Below, piece by piece: positions 24,480-32,828 of a stretch of DNA of 32,845 bases. The stretch comes from JACRFW01 sp964531745. GTDB taxonomy: Bacteria > Patescibacteriota > Patescibacteriia > Magasanikbacterales > GWA2-37-8. Every line of letters starts with the position of its first letter. The first letter of the stretch is position 1. The stretch is taken from NCBI GenBank assembly GCA_964531745.1, contig CAZHFX010000009.1:1-32845 (forward strand), read 5' to 3'. The notes beneath the pieces are model-generated. The model did no database searches and was not told the DNA's origin. It worked only from the letters and a program-made list of their open reading frames with translations. Position numbers and translations under genes: made by a program.

Positions 24480-25531
24480 GTCGCCGAGCGCATCTGCCGC
24501 GCCGAGCGCGTTAATGATTTCTGAAAAATATTCATTTCCTGGTGTTTCCTTTTCCATAGCTTATCCGCCCAGGCCGTATTCGCTCGGTACCACTCAATCG
24601 TTTCTTTCAAACCCTGCTCAAATTTCTCTCGCGTGTACACCGGCCGCCAGCCCAACGCTCGAATTTTTGACGCGTCAATGGCATACCGGCGGTCATGTCC
24701 GGGGCGATCGGTGACGTATTCAATCCTGTCTTCTCCCAAATCCAAGCATTTTAAGATTAATTTCGTCACCTCCAAATTGTTGCGTTCATTATCAACACCA
24801 ATATTGTACACGCCGCCGGCTATTCCTTTCCGCAAAAGCAAATCCAGCGCCGCCGCGTGATCCATCACCTGAATCCAATCGCGGACGTTCAAACCGTCGC
24901 CGTAAACCGGCGCCTTCTCCCCTTTCAATAATTTAAGCACAAAAAAAGGAATAAGTTTTTCCGGAAATTGATAAGGGCCGTAATTATTGGAACAGTGCGT
25001 GACAACAACCGGCACCCCGTGCGTCACAAAATAAGCGCGGCACATCAAATCACCGCCGGCCTTGGCGGCGGCATAGGGCATATTGGGCGCGATGGGAGTA
25101 TCTTCAGAAAACTTGCTCGGGTCGTTGAGCGCGAGCGAACCGTACACTTCGTCCGTGGAAACATTCACAAACTTCTGGATGCCATTAAAACGCGCCGCGT
25201 CTAAAATCATCTGTACTCCCAGGGTATTGGTCAGCACAAATTCTTTCGCCCCGCCATGAATAGAACGATCAACGTGCGTTTCAGCAGCAAAATTAATTAT
25301 ATGAGTGATATGCCATTTTTTTATGACTTTGTTGAGCGGAGCCAGATCGGCAATATCGCCACGCACGAACGCGTAACGCTTATTTTTCTTCACTTCAGAC
25401 AAGTTATCCAAATTGCCGGCGTAAGTTAATTTATCATAATTTACCACTACCGCGTCCGAGTGATTTTTAAGGCAGTAACGAATAAAATTAGAACCAATAA
25501 ACCCCGCTCCGCCGCAAACAAGTAATCGCAT
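24476..25531 (-). CDS. rmlB: dTDP-glucose 4,6-dehydratase
   Basis: 351 aa from ATG 25531; the longer open frame runs into ftsW antisense-independent sequence and is not needed. The NAD-binding motif is LLVCGGAGFIGSNFIRYC. NYDKLTYAGNLDNL, AAETHVDRSI, STDEVYGSL (catalytic Thr-Asp-Glu) and YAAAKAGGD (Tyr-Lys) are diagnostic, as are HCSNNYGPYQFPEKLIP and RPGHDRRYAID. It converts dTDP-glucose to dTDP-4-keto-6-deoxyglucose, the branch point for rhamnose and 3-amino-sugars. It starts 17 bases after ftsW and overlaps the cupin gene. Confidence 0.95.
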   Translation of the reverse strand: MRLLVCGGAGFIGSNFIRYCLKNHSDAVVVNYDKLTYAGNLDNLSEVKKNKRYAFVRGDIADLAPLNKVIKKWHITHIINFAAETHVDRSIHGGAKEFVLTNTLGVQMILDAARFNGIQKFVNVSTDEVYGSLALNDPSKFSEDTPIAPNMPYAAAKAGGDLMCRAYFVTHGVPVVVTHCSNNYGPYQFPEKLIPFFVLKLLKGEKAPVYGDGLNVRDWIQVMDHAAALDLLLRKGIAGGVYNIGVDNERNNLEVTKLILKCLDLGEDRIEYVTDRPGHDRRYAIDASKIRALGWRPVYTREKFEQGLKETIEWYRANTAWADKLWKRKHQEMNIFQKSLTRSARQMRSAT

Positions 25532-25548
25532 AAGTATAACTGAAAAGA

Positions 25549-26661
25549 CTAAAAATGCGCCTGCCGACTGACACTCGCCACAATACCGGCCGCCGCTAGA
25601 GTGGCGGCCAACGCCGACCCGCCATGGCTCACCAAGGGCAGAGGCACGCCAGTTAGGGGCAAAGCCCCAACCATAGCGCCAATATTCAAAAAAGACTGCC
25701 ACACCCACCATACCATAATGGCGCTAACCAGTAAATAACCAAAACTGTCGGGGGCGCGCTTGGCGATAGCGAAACCGCGCCAAGACAACAAAAGGATAAG
25801 CGCCACTAGGGCGGCTGACACCAAAAAACCATTTTCTTCGGCAATGACAGCAAAAATGGAATCAGCGCTCACCTCGGGCAGATATTGAAATTTCTGGCGC
25901 GAATGGCCAAAACCTAGCCCCCAAAACCCGCCCGATCCGATAGCCAAAAAAGCTTGATTCATCTGGTAGCCTACCCCCTTCGGATCAAGCTCGGGGTGCA
26001 AAAAAGTAGTAAACCGCGCGGCGCGATAAGGCGCCGCGATAACGAGCCCAACAAAACAAGCCGCACCGGCTAACCCGAGCCACAGGAGATACTTATTCGG
26101 CACTTTGGCTATAAAAAGAACCATAAACACGATCATGACAAGAATTGACAATGTGCCGACATCCGGCTGAAGCAATACCAGCAATAAGACCGGCGCAATA
26201 ATCGCCAAAACTGGAACCAAACTCGTCTGCCAATCCGACCAATCGCGCTTCTCAACGGATAACAGAATAGCCAAAACGATAGCGAGCGCCAGTTTGCCAA
26301 TCTCCGCCGGCTGGAAATTATGCCCGGCGATAGCCAGCCAACTGCGCGAATGATTGATTGCCACGCCGACGCCAGGCACGAAGACCAGTAACAAAAGTAA
26401 AAGGACAGCGCCATACAAAACCCAGCCAAACTTCCGCCAAACGTGATAATCCAGTTTAGCGAACAAAAAGAAAAAAAACGCCCCGGGGAGCAACCCAAAC
26501 AGCGCCTGCCTTTTCACAAAAAAATAAGCATCGCCAAACTTGGCATAACCAACCGGCGCGCTCGCCGACATCAGCGCCGCCAAACCGAATACCGTCAAAA
26601 TTCCAAGATAAAGTAAAAATAACCGGTCGGCTCGAAAAATCTGAACACGAGACCCCGTCAT
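25549..26661 (-). CDS. ftsW: FtsW/RodA-family SEDS protein
   Basis: 370 aa with about ten TM helices. Signature segments are FFVKRQALFGLLPG, HSRSWLAIAGHNFQPAEIGKLAL, LLQPDVGTLSI, GYQMNQAFLAIGSGGFWGLGFGHSRQKFQYLPEVSADSIFAVIAEENGF and PLTGVPLPLVSHGGSALAA. SEDS proteins polymerise lipid II glycan during division or elongation. FtsW and RodA cannot be told apart from this alone. It leads the surface-polysaccharide operon with a 119-aa membrane protein, which ties envelope growth to glycan synthesis. Confidence 0.93.
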   Translation of the reverse strand: MTGSRVQIFRADRLFLLYLGILTVFGLAALMSASAPVGYAKFGDAYFFVKRQALFGLLPGAFFFFLFAKLDYHVWRKFGWVLYGAVLLLLLLVFVPGVGVAINHSRSWLAIAGHNFQPAEIGKLALAIVLAILLSVEKRDWSDWQTSLVPVLAIIAPVLLLVLLQPDVGTLSILVMIVFMVLFIAKVPNKYLLWLGLAGAACFVGLVIAAPYRAARFTTFLHPELDPKGVGYQMNQAFLAIGSGGFWGLGFGHSRQKFQYLPEVSADSIFAVIAEENGFLVSAALVALILLLSWRGFAIAKRAPDSFGYLLVSAIMVWWVWQSFLNIGAMVGALPLTGVPLPLVSHGGSALAATLAAAGIVASVSRQAHF

Positions 26662-26680
26662 AGCCTAACGCTTTTATTAA

Positions 26681-27040
26681 TTAAACATTAATCTTTATTA
26701 ACAACGCCGCCGCCAACAAAAGAAAAATATTTAAAATTAGTGTCGCCATCATAAGCAGGCGCGCCAGAAAACGATTGTTGCCATAGATAAACCAACTGAC
26801 CGCGAAGTTAATGACGGCTATGGCCAGCCCGCTTATTCCCGGCAACAAAATACCGCGCCATGGACCTACCAGATCAACGCCGAAAATAATGGTGTAATGC
26901 AAAAAAACCTGATCACTGGTCGGACGCACCTGGCTAACAGTGTGCCACCAAGTGAAAATAAGGAACGCCAATATGCCAAGACCGGGAATGAATATCCACC
27001 GGTCGCGAATATAAAGCCTAAAAGAATAAAGTTTTAACAT
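26681..27040 (-). CDS. Three-TM protein of unknown function, first gene of the envelope operon
   Basis: 119 aa. Hydrophobic segments lie at about 16-33 (WIFIPGLGILAFLIFTWW), about 63-85 (GILLPGISGLAIAVINFAVSW) and about 95-117 (LLMMATLILNIFLLLAAALLI), so three TM helices. No family is recognised. The predicted start of transcription is only about 8 nt before ATG 27040. It is followed by ftsW after 19 bases. Confidence 0.75.
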   Translation of the reverse strand: MLKLYSFRLYIRDRWIFIPGLGILAFLIFTWWHTVSQVRPTSDQVFLHYTIIFGVDLVGPWRGILLPGISGLAIAVINFAVSWFIYGNNRFLARLLMMATLILNIFLLLAAALLIKINV

Positions 27041-27054
27041 AGGGACTTACATCT

Positions 27055-27083
27055 ATTTTAACAGCTTTTATGACTCTTGACAA
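27055..27083 (-). promoter_or_regulatory. Promoter of the polysaccharide/ftsW operon
   Basis: Minus-strand -35 TTGTCA (27083-27078), 17-bp spacer, -10 TAAAAT (27060-27055). Its -35 lies on the opposite strand of the rpmA -35. It could drive the whole run of 12 minus-strand genes from 27040 to 13866, in which no internal terminator was seen. Confidence 0.55.
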
Positions 27084-27105
27084 CGCCGCTATTTTAGTAT
27101 ATACT
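27077..27105 (+). promoter_or_regulatory. rpmA promoter
   Basis: Perfect -35 TTGACA (27077-27082), 17-bp spacer, -10 TATACT (27100-27105). The start of transcription would be about 27112, leaving a leader of about 27 nt before ATG 27139. Confidence 0.7.
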
Positions 27106-27138
27106 GCTTCTACTTCTTACCCTTAAAAGTACTTGCTT

Positions 27139-27417
27139 ATGTCCCACAAAAAAGCCGGCGGTTCCACCCATTTGGGCCGAGATTCCAATGCCCAGCGTCT
27201 TGGCGTAAAAATCCATGACGGCCAAATTATCAAAAAAGGCATGATCATCGTGCGCCAACGCGGCACCCGGGTCCACCCGGGACAAAACGTCAAAAAAGGC
27301 AAAGATGACACGCTTTTCGCTCTAGCCGATGGCGCCGTCAAGTTCTCCGAACACAAACGCTATCGTTTTGACGGCAGTCTCAAAAAAGCCAAATTCGCAA
27401 GTGTCGTCACCAAATAA
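27139..27417 (+). CDS. rpmA: 50S ribosomal protein L27
   Basis: 92 aa from ATG 27139 (an in-frame TTG at 27133 is less likely). The conserved N-terminus SHKKAGGSTHLGRDSNAQRLG and the RQRGTRVHPGQNV, KGKDDTLFALADG and V-F signature match bacterial L27, whose N-terminal tail reaches the peptidyl transferase centre. It lacks the cleaved N-terminal extension found in Firmicutes. It is monocistronic, without rplU beside it, between a strong promoter and a terminator. Confidence 0.97.
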   Translation: MSHKKAGGSTHLGRDSNAQRLGVKIHDGQIIKKGMIIVRQRGTRVHPGQNVKKGKDDTLFALADGAVKFSEHKRYRFDGSLKKAKFASVVTK

Positions 27418-27429
27418 AACCACCAAAGA

Positions 27430-27465
27430 AAAAAACTCCGCGCCTCTACGGCGCGGAGTTTTTAA
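27430..27465. terminator. Bidirectional intrinsic terminator between rpmA and the epimerase gene
   Basis: A perfect 10-bp stem ACTCCGCGCC/GGCGCGGAGT (27435-27444 and 27450-27459) with a 5-nt loop. It has T-runs on both strands (TTTTT after the stem on plus, A-run before it for minus). It ends both convergent genes. Confidence 0.9.
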
Positions 27466-27470
27466 TTTCT

Positions 27471-28388
27471 TTACTGGTCTATGCCAAAATCTTTCTTCAA
27501 CTGCCGGATGCCGTCTTCAAGAGCGATGGTCGGCTCCCAGCCAAGAATCTCTTTGGCCTTCGTATTATCCGCTCCGGAAAAACGAACATCGCCCGACCGC
27601 TCGGAGACATGCACAAACTTGCCGCCAATTATATTCACGAGTTCATTAACCGTATGCGGTTTACCGCAACCGATGTTGATCAATTCGCCTTTTCCTGCTT
27701 TCTCGCTTGTTATAGCCAAAATGTTGGCGCCAACCACATCGGATACATGCGTGTAATCGCGATAATACTCGCCATCGCCGCATACCGTCATTGGCTCATT
27801 ATTTTTTATTTGCTTAAGAAACTTTCCGATAACCAAGGCGTACGCCCCATCTGGGTCAAAATACGGGCCGTAGATATTAAAATAAATCAAAGTTACTGTT
27901 TCAATGCCGTATAAAGAAGAAAAAATCCGGCAATAATTCTCGCCCATAAACTTATGCAAAGCGTAAGGACTGATGGGACGTTTCAAAAAAGCATCTTCTT
28001 TCAAAAGCTCAGACCTTTCCGCGCCATAGGTTGAGGAAGAGGAAGAAAAAACGACTCGCTTGACTTTATGCCGCACTGCCGCCAAAAGCACCTTGAGAGT
28101 GCCGTTTACGTTAACATCGTGGGTGAGCCAAGGATTGGCAACCGAAAAAGGAACTCTGGGCAACGCCGCCAAATGGAATATACCGTCTATATTTGGGCAA
28201 ACTTTATCCAAATCAGAATCATCGCGGATATCTCCTTCCACATAAACAGCGCCGGGAATTACGCGTTCTAGTTTGCGCCCCGCGGCGTAATTGTCAAGCA
28301 CAACCACTTGGTGACCTTCAGCCAGCAATTTTTTTACCAAATTAGTCCCGATAAACCCCGCCCCGCCTGTCACCAAATAATGAGACAT
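27471..28388 (-). CDS. NAD-dependent sugar-nucleotide epimerase/dehydratase (UDP-hexose 4-epimerase-like)
   Basis: 305 aa extended SDR. NAD-binding motif YLVTGGAGFIGTNLVKKLL; FHLAALPRVPFSVANPWLTHDVNVNGT; catalytic SSSSSTYG and YALHK (YxxxK). RVPFSV is typical of UDP-GlcNAc/UDP-glucose 4-epimerases of the WbpP/GalE branch. It likely supplies a galacto-configured sugar nucleotide for the envelope glycan. It starts nine bases after the dehydrogenase, so they form an operon ended by the terminator near rpmA. Confidence 0.85.
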   Translation of the reverse strand: MSHYLVTGGAGFIGTNLVKKLLAEGHQVVVLDNYAAGRKLERVIPGAVYVEGDIRDDSDLDKVCPNIDGIFHLAALPRVPFSVANPWLTHDVNVNGTLKVLLAAVRHKVKRVVFSSSSSTYGAERSELLKEDAFLKRPISPYALHKFMGENYCRIFSSLYGIETVTLIYFNIYGPYFDPDGAYALVIGKFLKQIKNNEPMTVCGDGEYYRDYTHVSDVVGANILAITSEKAGKGELINIGCGKPHTVNELVNIIGGKFVHVSERSGDVRFSGADNTKAKEILGWEPTIALEDGIRQLKKDFGIDQ

Positions 28389-28396
28389 AAGATATT

Positions 28397-29794
28397 TTAT
28401 GAATGCGCCACGCCCGGCAAATAAGGCGAGCCAACCGCGATAATATTAAACCCCGCTCGTTGTAAATCGGCATAGCTATTTTGCCAAATTCGGCGTCCGT
28501 CCATAATGAGCGGGCGATGATCCGCTTTATCGTTAACCAATAAATCCTTTAAACCGCGAAATTGCGGCCAATCAGTGGCGATAATAATAACATCAACAGC
28601 GCGGATTGCTTCCGATTCGTCAGAGGTATATGTAATTTTGTCGCTGGACGGGAATATTTTTTCAAAATACCCGATTGCCGCTGGATCATAGGCTGTGATG
28701 TGCGCCACCCTATTTTCTAACAAAAATCGCACGATGTCTATGCTCGGCGAATTGCGCACATCATTGGTATCTTGCTTAAAAGACAGCCCGAGCAACCCTA
28801 CCTTCTTTTGAACCCAATTTAAACCGGCATCTTTCTCCGCCCGGCTCAAAAAAAGCTCCAGCTGACGTTTGTTGGATAAGTAAGTTTCCTGCACCAAGGT
28901 GGCGGTCTGCCCGGAAATTTGCAACTGATGAGCCAAGGAGCGGGCATCTTTGATAAAACAACTGCCGCCGGCATAAAGACTGTCGTACAGCCCCCAAGCG
29001 CCGATACGCGGATCAGAATTTAAAATTTTTCTTACCTCCTCAAAACGCACGGCCGAGAACGCCTCGCACGCCCGGCCGATAACATCAAAGCAGACCGCTA
29101 ATTTATTAAATAACACATAGTTCGCCAGCAATTTCCCCGCCGCCGCCTCTTTCGGATTCACCTCAATATATTTTACTGTGCCAGAATTGTAAAAACGCTG
29201 ATACACCTGACGCATAACGACAAAGTCTCTCTCCCGCCACGCCCCGACCACAACTCTATCCGGCCGAATTGAACCTTGAATTGCTTTGCCTTCAACCAAA
29301 AACTCCGGGTTGGAGACAACGCCATAATTTTTAACGCCCGCCTTGTCCATAATTTCTTCGGTGGCGGCAACCATTTCAATCGGCACCGTGCTCTTATTGA
29401 CAATGACCACATATTTTTCTTGACGGCCTTGGTTCCTGCGAGTGAGAGCCTTGGCCAGCCTCTCCGCCGCGCTCACAAAATAACTCACATTGCTTTCTCC
29501 GGTCTCATCAATCTCCGGAGTCGGCAAACACATATACACCGCGTCAACCACATCCAAAAATTGCTCCGCCCGGCTATAATCAGCAGTAAACTGGATACGC
29601 TCTTTGTTACGGATAAGCAGGTCGGCTAACCCGTCTTCATAAAGACAAGACTCAATAGCCGCGCTATCGGCCGAAGCCAGCTTTTTTATCTTTTGCTCAT
29701 CCAAATCAAACACAACGGTATCGTGCCCGCTATCAGCCGATACGGCCGCTGAACAGGCCCCTACGAATCCACCGCCAATATAAAGTATTTTCAT
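28397..29794 (-). CDS. UDP-glucose 6-dehydrogenase family protein
   Basis: 465 aa from ATG 29794 (a TTG at 29803 is in frame). N-terminal NAD-binding ILYIGGGFVGACSAAV; VIVNKSTVPIEM; NPEFLVEGKAIQ; the central helix KEAAAGKLLANYVLFNKLA; the catalytic Cys in GGSCFIKDA; and the C-terminal LLGLSFKQDTNDVRNSPS. It oxidises a UDP-hexose to the uronic acid in two NAD-dependent steps. The exact substrate (UDP-Glc, UDP-GlcNAc or GDP-Man) is not fixed by sequence. It is first in a two-gene operon with the epimerase. Confidence 0.88.
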   Translation of the reverse strand: MKILYIGGGFVGACSAAVSADSGHDTVVFDLDEQKIKKLASADSAAIESCLYEDGLADLLIRNKERIQFTADYSRAEQFLDVVDAVYMCLPTPEIDETGESNVSYFVSAAERLAKALTRRNQGRQEKYVVIVNKSTVPIEMVAATEEIMDKAGVKNYGVVSNPEFLVEGKAIQGSIRPDRVVVGAWRERDFVVMRQVYQRFYNSGTVKYIEVNPKEAAAGKLLANYVLFNKLAVCFDVIGRACEAFSAVRFEEVRKILNSDPRIGAWGLYDSLYAGGSCFIKDARSLAHQLQISGQTATLVQETYLSNKRQLELFLSRAEKDAGLNWVQKKVGLLGLSFKQDTNDVRNSPSIDIVRFLLENRVAHITAYDPAAIGYFEKIFPSSDKITYTSDESEAIRAVDVIIIATDWPQFRGLKDLLVNDKADHRPLIMDGRRIWQNSYADLQRAGFNIIAVGSPYLPGVAHS

Positions 29795-29814
29795 AATACG
29801 CAATGAATACAGAC

Positions 29815-29843
29815 ATTATAGCTGAAACGCCAAAAAAACTCAA
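29815..29843 (-). promoter_or_regulatory. Promoter of the dehydrogenase-epimerase operon
   Basis: Minus-strand -35 TTGAGT (29843-29838), 17-bp spacer, perfect -10 TATAAT (29820-29815). The start would lie about 14 nt before ATG 29794. Confidence 0.65.
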
Positions 29844-29864
29844 GTAGACAACGGGCGTGAAATA

Positions 29865-29902
29865 ACAAAAACCCCGACATACTTTTTATGTCGGGGTTTT
29901 TC
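29865..29902. terminator. Bidirectional intrinsic terminator
   Basis: Stem AAAAACCCCGACAT/ATGTCGGGGTTTTT (29867-29880 with 29887-29900) with a 6-nt loop. The A and T tracts make it work on both strands. It separates the repeat-protein gene from the dehydrogenase operon, both on the minus strand, so on minus it ends the repeat-protein transcript. Confidence 0.9.
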
Positions 29903-29915
29903 TTTTCTTACGAGC

Positions 29916-31537
29916 TTAACGCAACTCTATGGAGAAACGCAGGCTATTTTCTGCTAAAATTTCTTTGGTCTTGAAATCAAGAGCACGTATTCTCACTTGA
30001 TACTCCCCTGCCGATAATGAATTCGGAATAGTTTGGAGCGGATTTGATTTTTCCTTTTCTCCCGGCGTCATCACCCAGCGTCCAGCGGAAGATGAGCGCA
30101 CTTTGCCAGTGCCGTCTACCAACTCACGCAGCATGCGAACAGTCTGTTTCTTCTCGGTAGTGTTCGTATAGCTGTAAGGCAGGCGAAATGATGTCGGCAG
30201 GCTTACTCCGGTTTTGATCTTGTCCGCACCGGCGACGTCTAGAGAGAGCACCGATGACGAATCTGATATTTCGCCTTTAATAAATGTTTTCTGTTTCAAC
30301 TTTTCCACTGTGAAAGTAAAGCTGTTTCCGGTAAGCGCAGTTTTTGAACTGCGAACATTAAACGCTTGCACACGCATTGAATAATCGCCTAATCCCCAAC
30401 CGCGCAAGATAGTCTCCGTCGGCGCTCCGACAAACTTCTGCCCGTCAGCTAATTTCTTAACCAGAGTCGCGGTTTTTATCACTTTGCCTTTGCTGTTCAA
30501 AATCTGACGCACGATCTTAACATTCATGGCCGCTCCGGCATGCAAATATTCATATCCAAAACTCATTTTGTCCCCGGGCTGTAGACCAACGCTCGGCGTG
30601 TTGGAGAAAGTTATTTCTCCAACTAATCCGCTTTCGGTTTCTTTTGGTTCTTCAACTACAGGTTTTTGGCCGACAGTAAAACTGAAGCTATTCTCAACCA
30701 GTGCCGTCTTCGGCTTACTGACATTAAACGCTTGCACACGCATTGAATAATCGCCTAATCCCCAACCGCGCAAGANNNNNNNNNNNNNNNNNNNNNNNNN
30801 NNNNNNNNNNNNNNNNNNNNNNNNNNNNNNNNNNNNNNNNNNNNNNNNNNNNNNNNNNNNNNNNNNNNNNNNNNNGCTCCGGCATGCAAATATTCATATC
30901 CAAAACTCATTTTGTCCCCGGGCTGTAGACTGGCGCCTGGAACATTGGAGAAAGTAATTCCGCTTCCCGCTTTTTCTTCAACCACTGGCTGTACAACAGA
31001 CGCTGGAGTCGTCACCGCTACTGCCACCGGAGTCGTCACCGCCGGCGTTGTTGCCGTTGTAGCCGGAGTTGTCGCGGCTGGTGTTGAAGACCCACCACCA
31101 CCGCCTCCCCCGCCTCCCCCGCCGCTAGTACTGCCGCCGGTGCTCCCACCGGCGCAAGTGTTCGCAGCTCCCATGGTAACTGTTACTACCTGTGCCGCCG
31201 TACAACTGACATACGCATACGATTGACCGCCACAGGAAGTTGATATACTGCAAGTTCCATAACTGGTAATCGTAAACGAGCTTTTATCGTCTGAAGTGAT
31301 TTCAACCAGCGAACCGTTATCCATTGAAAGATCCACGGATGCGCCATCGGCGTTTACCTGATAGTAAACAGCTTTTGAAGTACTCAAGATATTATATGAG
31401 AGTGAATTACCAGGTAACACGATATTAGCCGTTCCATCGGTAGTCACATCGTTATAAGCGGCGAGTGCGGCGAGCGTAGTTGCTAACGGGAAAAGCAAGG
31501 CCACCGCCGCTAACCAATATTTAATTTTTTTGATCAT
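29916..31537 (-). CDS. Secreted repeat protein with Gly and Thr/Pro-rich linker, interrupted by an assembly gap
   Basis: The N-terminus MIKKIKYWLAAVALLFPLAT is a signal peptide. It is followed by an about 100-residue domain with paired cysteines (GTCSISTSCGG), a run of 11 glycines, a Thr/Pro/Ala-rich linker (PAATTPATTATTPAVTTP), then at least two tandem repeats of about 110 residues (GITFSN, LQPGDKMSFGYEYLHAG, GWGLGDYSMRVQAFNV, ENSF-FTV) and a related C-terminal domain. Frames on the two sides of the 100-N gap disagree, but filling it with the 122 bp of the sister repeat gives one 547-aa frame. It is probably exported and shown on the cell surface. No anchoring motif is seen at the C-terminus. 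Confidence 0.82.
30302..30958 (-). repeat. Tandem 110-residue repeats in the secreted protein
   Basis: Copy A (about 30672-30958, containing the gap) and copy B (about 30302-30617) are nearly identical in DNA, including long exact stretches such as 30892-30930 against 30549-30587. The near-identity explains the failure of assembly here and implies recent duplication or gene conversion. Confidence 0.8.
30776..30875. other. Assembly gap (100 N), estimated true length 122 bp
   Basis: The gap edges match positions 30409 and 30532 of the sister repeat, so the missing piece corresponds to 30410-30531 (122 bp) if no extra repeat units are lost. That length, unlike 100, restores the frame. Confidence 0.75.
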
Positions 31538-31567
31538 ACTGTTAGGGTTGCTTTCCCTGAATTAAAG

Positions 31568-32828
31568 TTAGTAGCAAGTGGATAAAGCTGTTGAGGTGAC
31601 ACCGAGTGCGCCATCATTAAATAAGCCAATATAAACTGCGTAGCATGTTCCGTTATACGCTTTCAACACGAGCTGGCCACCACGATTTGCAGTGTTAGAG
31701 AAAATGTACTCTGTTGATGTGGCGGTAGCATTGTTAATGGTGCTACTGGCGGCGAACAAACTGCTGGAAGCGTAAATGTTCTGGAAAGCCGTTCCAAAAG
31801 CACCGATGTTTTTATTGTTATTGCCGCTTGGCAGAAGATTGCCGCCAAAGAGCGCTGTGCCCGAAGCATTTAACGCTCCCGCTACCTGCAGATCGGCGCC
31901 GACTGATGATGAAGCATTGGAGATAAAGCCGCCGGTGAGAGTAGAAAGACCGGTAAGGGTAGAGGCACCGCCGACAGCGAGAGTGGCAGAGTTCAACGCG
32001 CTTACAGATGATGAGGCGTTACTAATAAAGCCGCCAACCAAAGTTGCGGTCGGATTAACCGCAAAAGTAGTTACGGTTGAAGTTGCAACACCGCTCAAAA
32101 ACACTGAACTTGAGGCGTTCAAATTGCCGCTAGCCAGGGTAACACCAGTAACTGTGAGCGTGCTTGAAAGAGACGCGGCACCGGCCAAAACCGTTGCTCC
32201 GGCCACTTGAAATGTACTGGAGGCATTCAAAGCTCCCGCTACCTGCAGACCAGCGCCGACTGATGACGAGGCGTTGGAGATAAAGCCGCCGGTGAGGGTG
32301 GAGAGACCAGTAAGGGTAGAGGCACCGCCGACAGCGAGAGTGGCGGAGTTCAATGCGCTTACAGATGACGAAGCGTTACTGATAAAACCGCCAACCAAAG
32401 TGGCGGTCGGATTAACCGCAAAGGTAGTTACTGTTGAAGTTGCAACACCACTCAAAAACACTGAACTTGAGGCGTTCAAATTGCCGCTAGCCAGGGTAAC
32501 ACCAGNNNNNNNNNNNNNNNNNNNNNNNNNNNNNNNNNNNNNNNNNNNNNNNNNNNNNNNNNNNNNNNNNNNNNNNNNNNNNNNNNNNNNNNNNNNNNNN
32601 NNNNNAAGCTCCCGCTACCTGCAGACCAGCGCCGACTGATGACGAGGCGTTGGAGATAAACCCAGAACTTAAAGTTCCCAGCGCGCTTAATGTAGCCGCG
32701 CCAGTTAAGGTGGTGGCGCCAGTTACCGCCAAAGTACCACCGATTGATACGTTATTGCCGATAGTAGTGGCCGCTAAAACCACACCTGATGGCATTGCCG
32801 CCATCGCTATGGCGACTAATAAAGACAT
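31568..32828 (-). CDS. Secreted NASSS-type repeat protein, 5' end probably beyond window
   Basis: Residues from the visible ATG at 32828 read MSLLVAIAMAAMPSGVVLA, the core of a signal peptide; the frame stays open upstream with RRQK, a basic n-region, so the true start likely lies past the right edge. The mature part is low in complexity, rich in Ala, Ser, Thr, Gly and Val, made of repeats of 119 residues (357 bp) with GGFISNASSSV, LSTLTGG and STVTTFAVNPTATLVGG. The C-terminal domain (NLLPSGNNNKNIGAFGTAFQNIYASSS) resembles tail-fibre-like beta structures, and ends with two Cys. Both sides of the gap become one frame if 81 bp are inserted. Probably a fibrous surface protein, 30 bases upstream of the next secreted protein. 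Confidence 0.82.
31922..32635 (-). repeat. 357-bp tandem repeats in the NASSS protein
   Basis: The same anchor (GATAAAGCCGCCGGTGAG) begins at 31922 and 32279, 357 bp apart, and a third divergent anchor at 32655 is also 357 bp away once the gap is taken as 81 bp. Two full units differ only at scattered sites. Confidence 0.8.
32506..32605. other. Assembly gap (100 N), estimated true length 81 bp
   Basis: Edges match 32148 and 32230 in the sister unit, so the missing part corresponds to 32149-32229 (81 bp), or that plus whole 357-bp units. Either keeps the reading frame. Confidence 0.75.
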
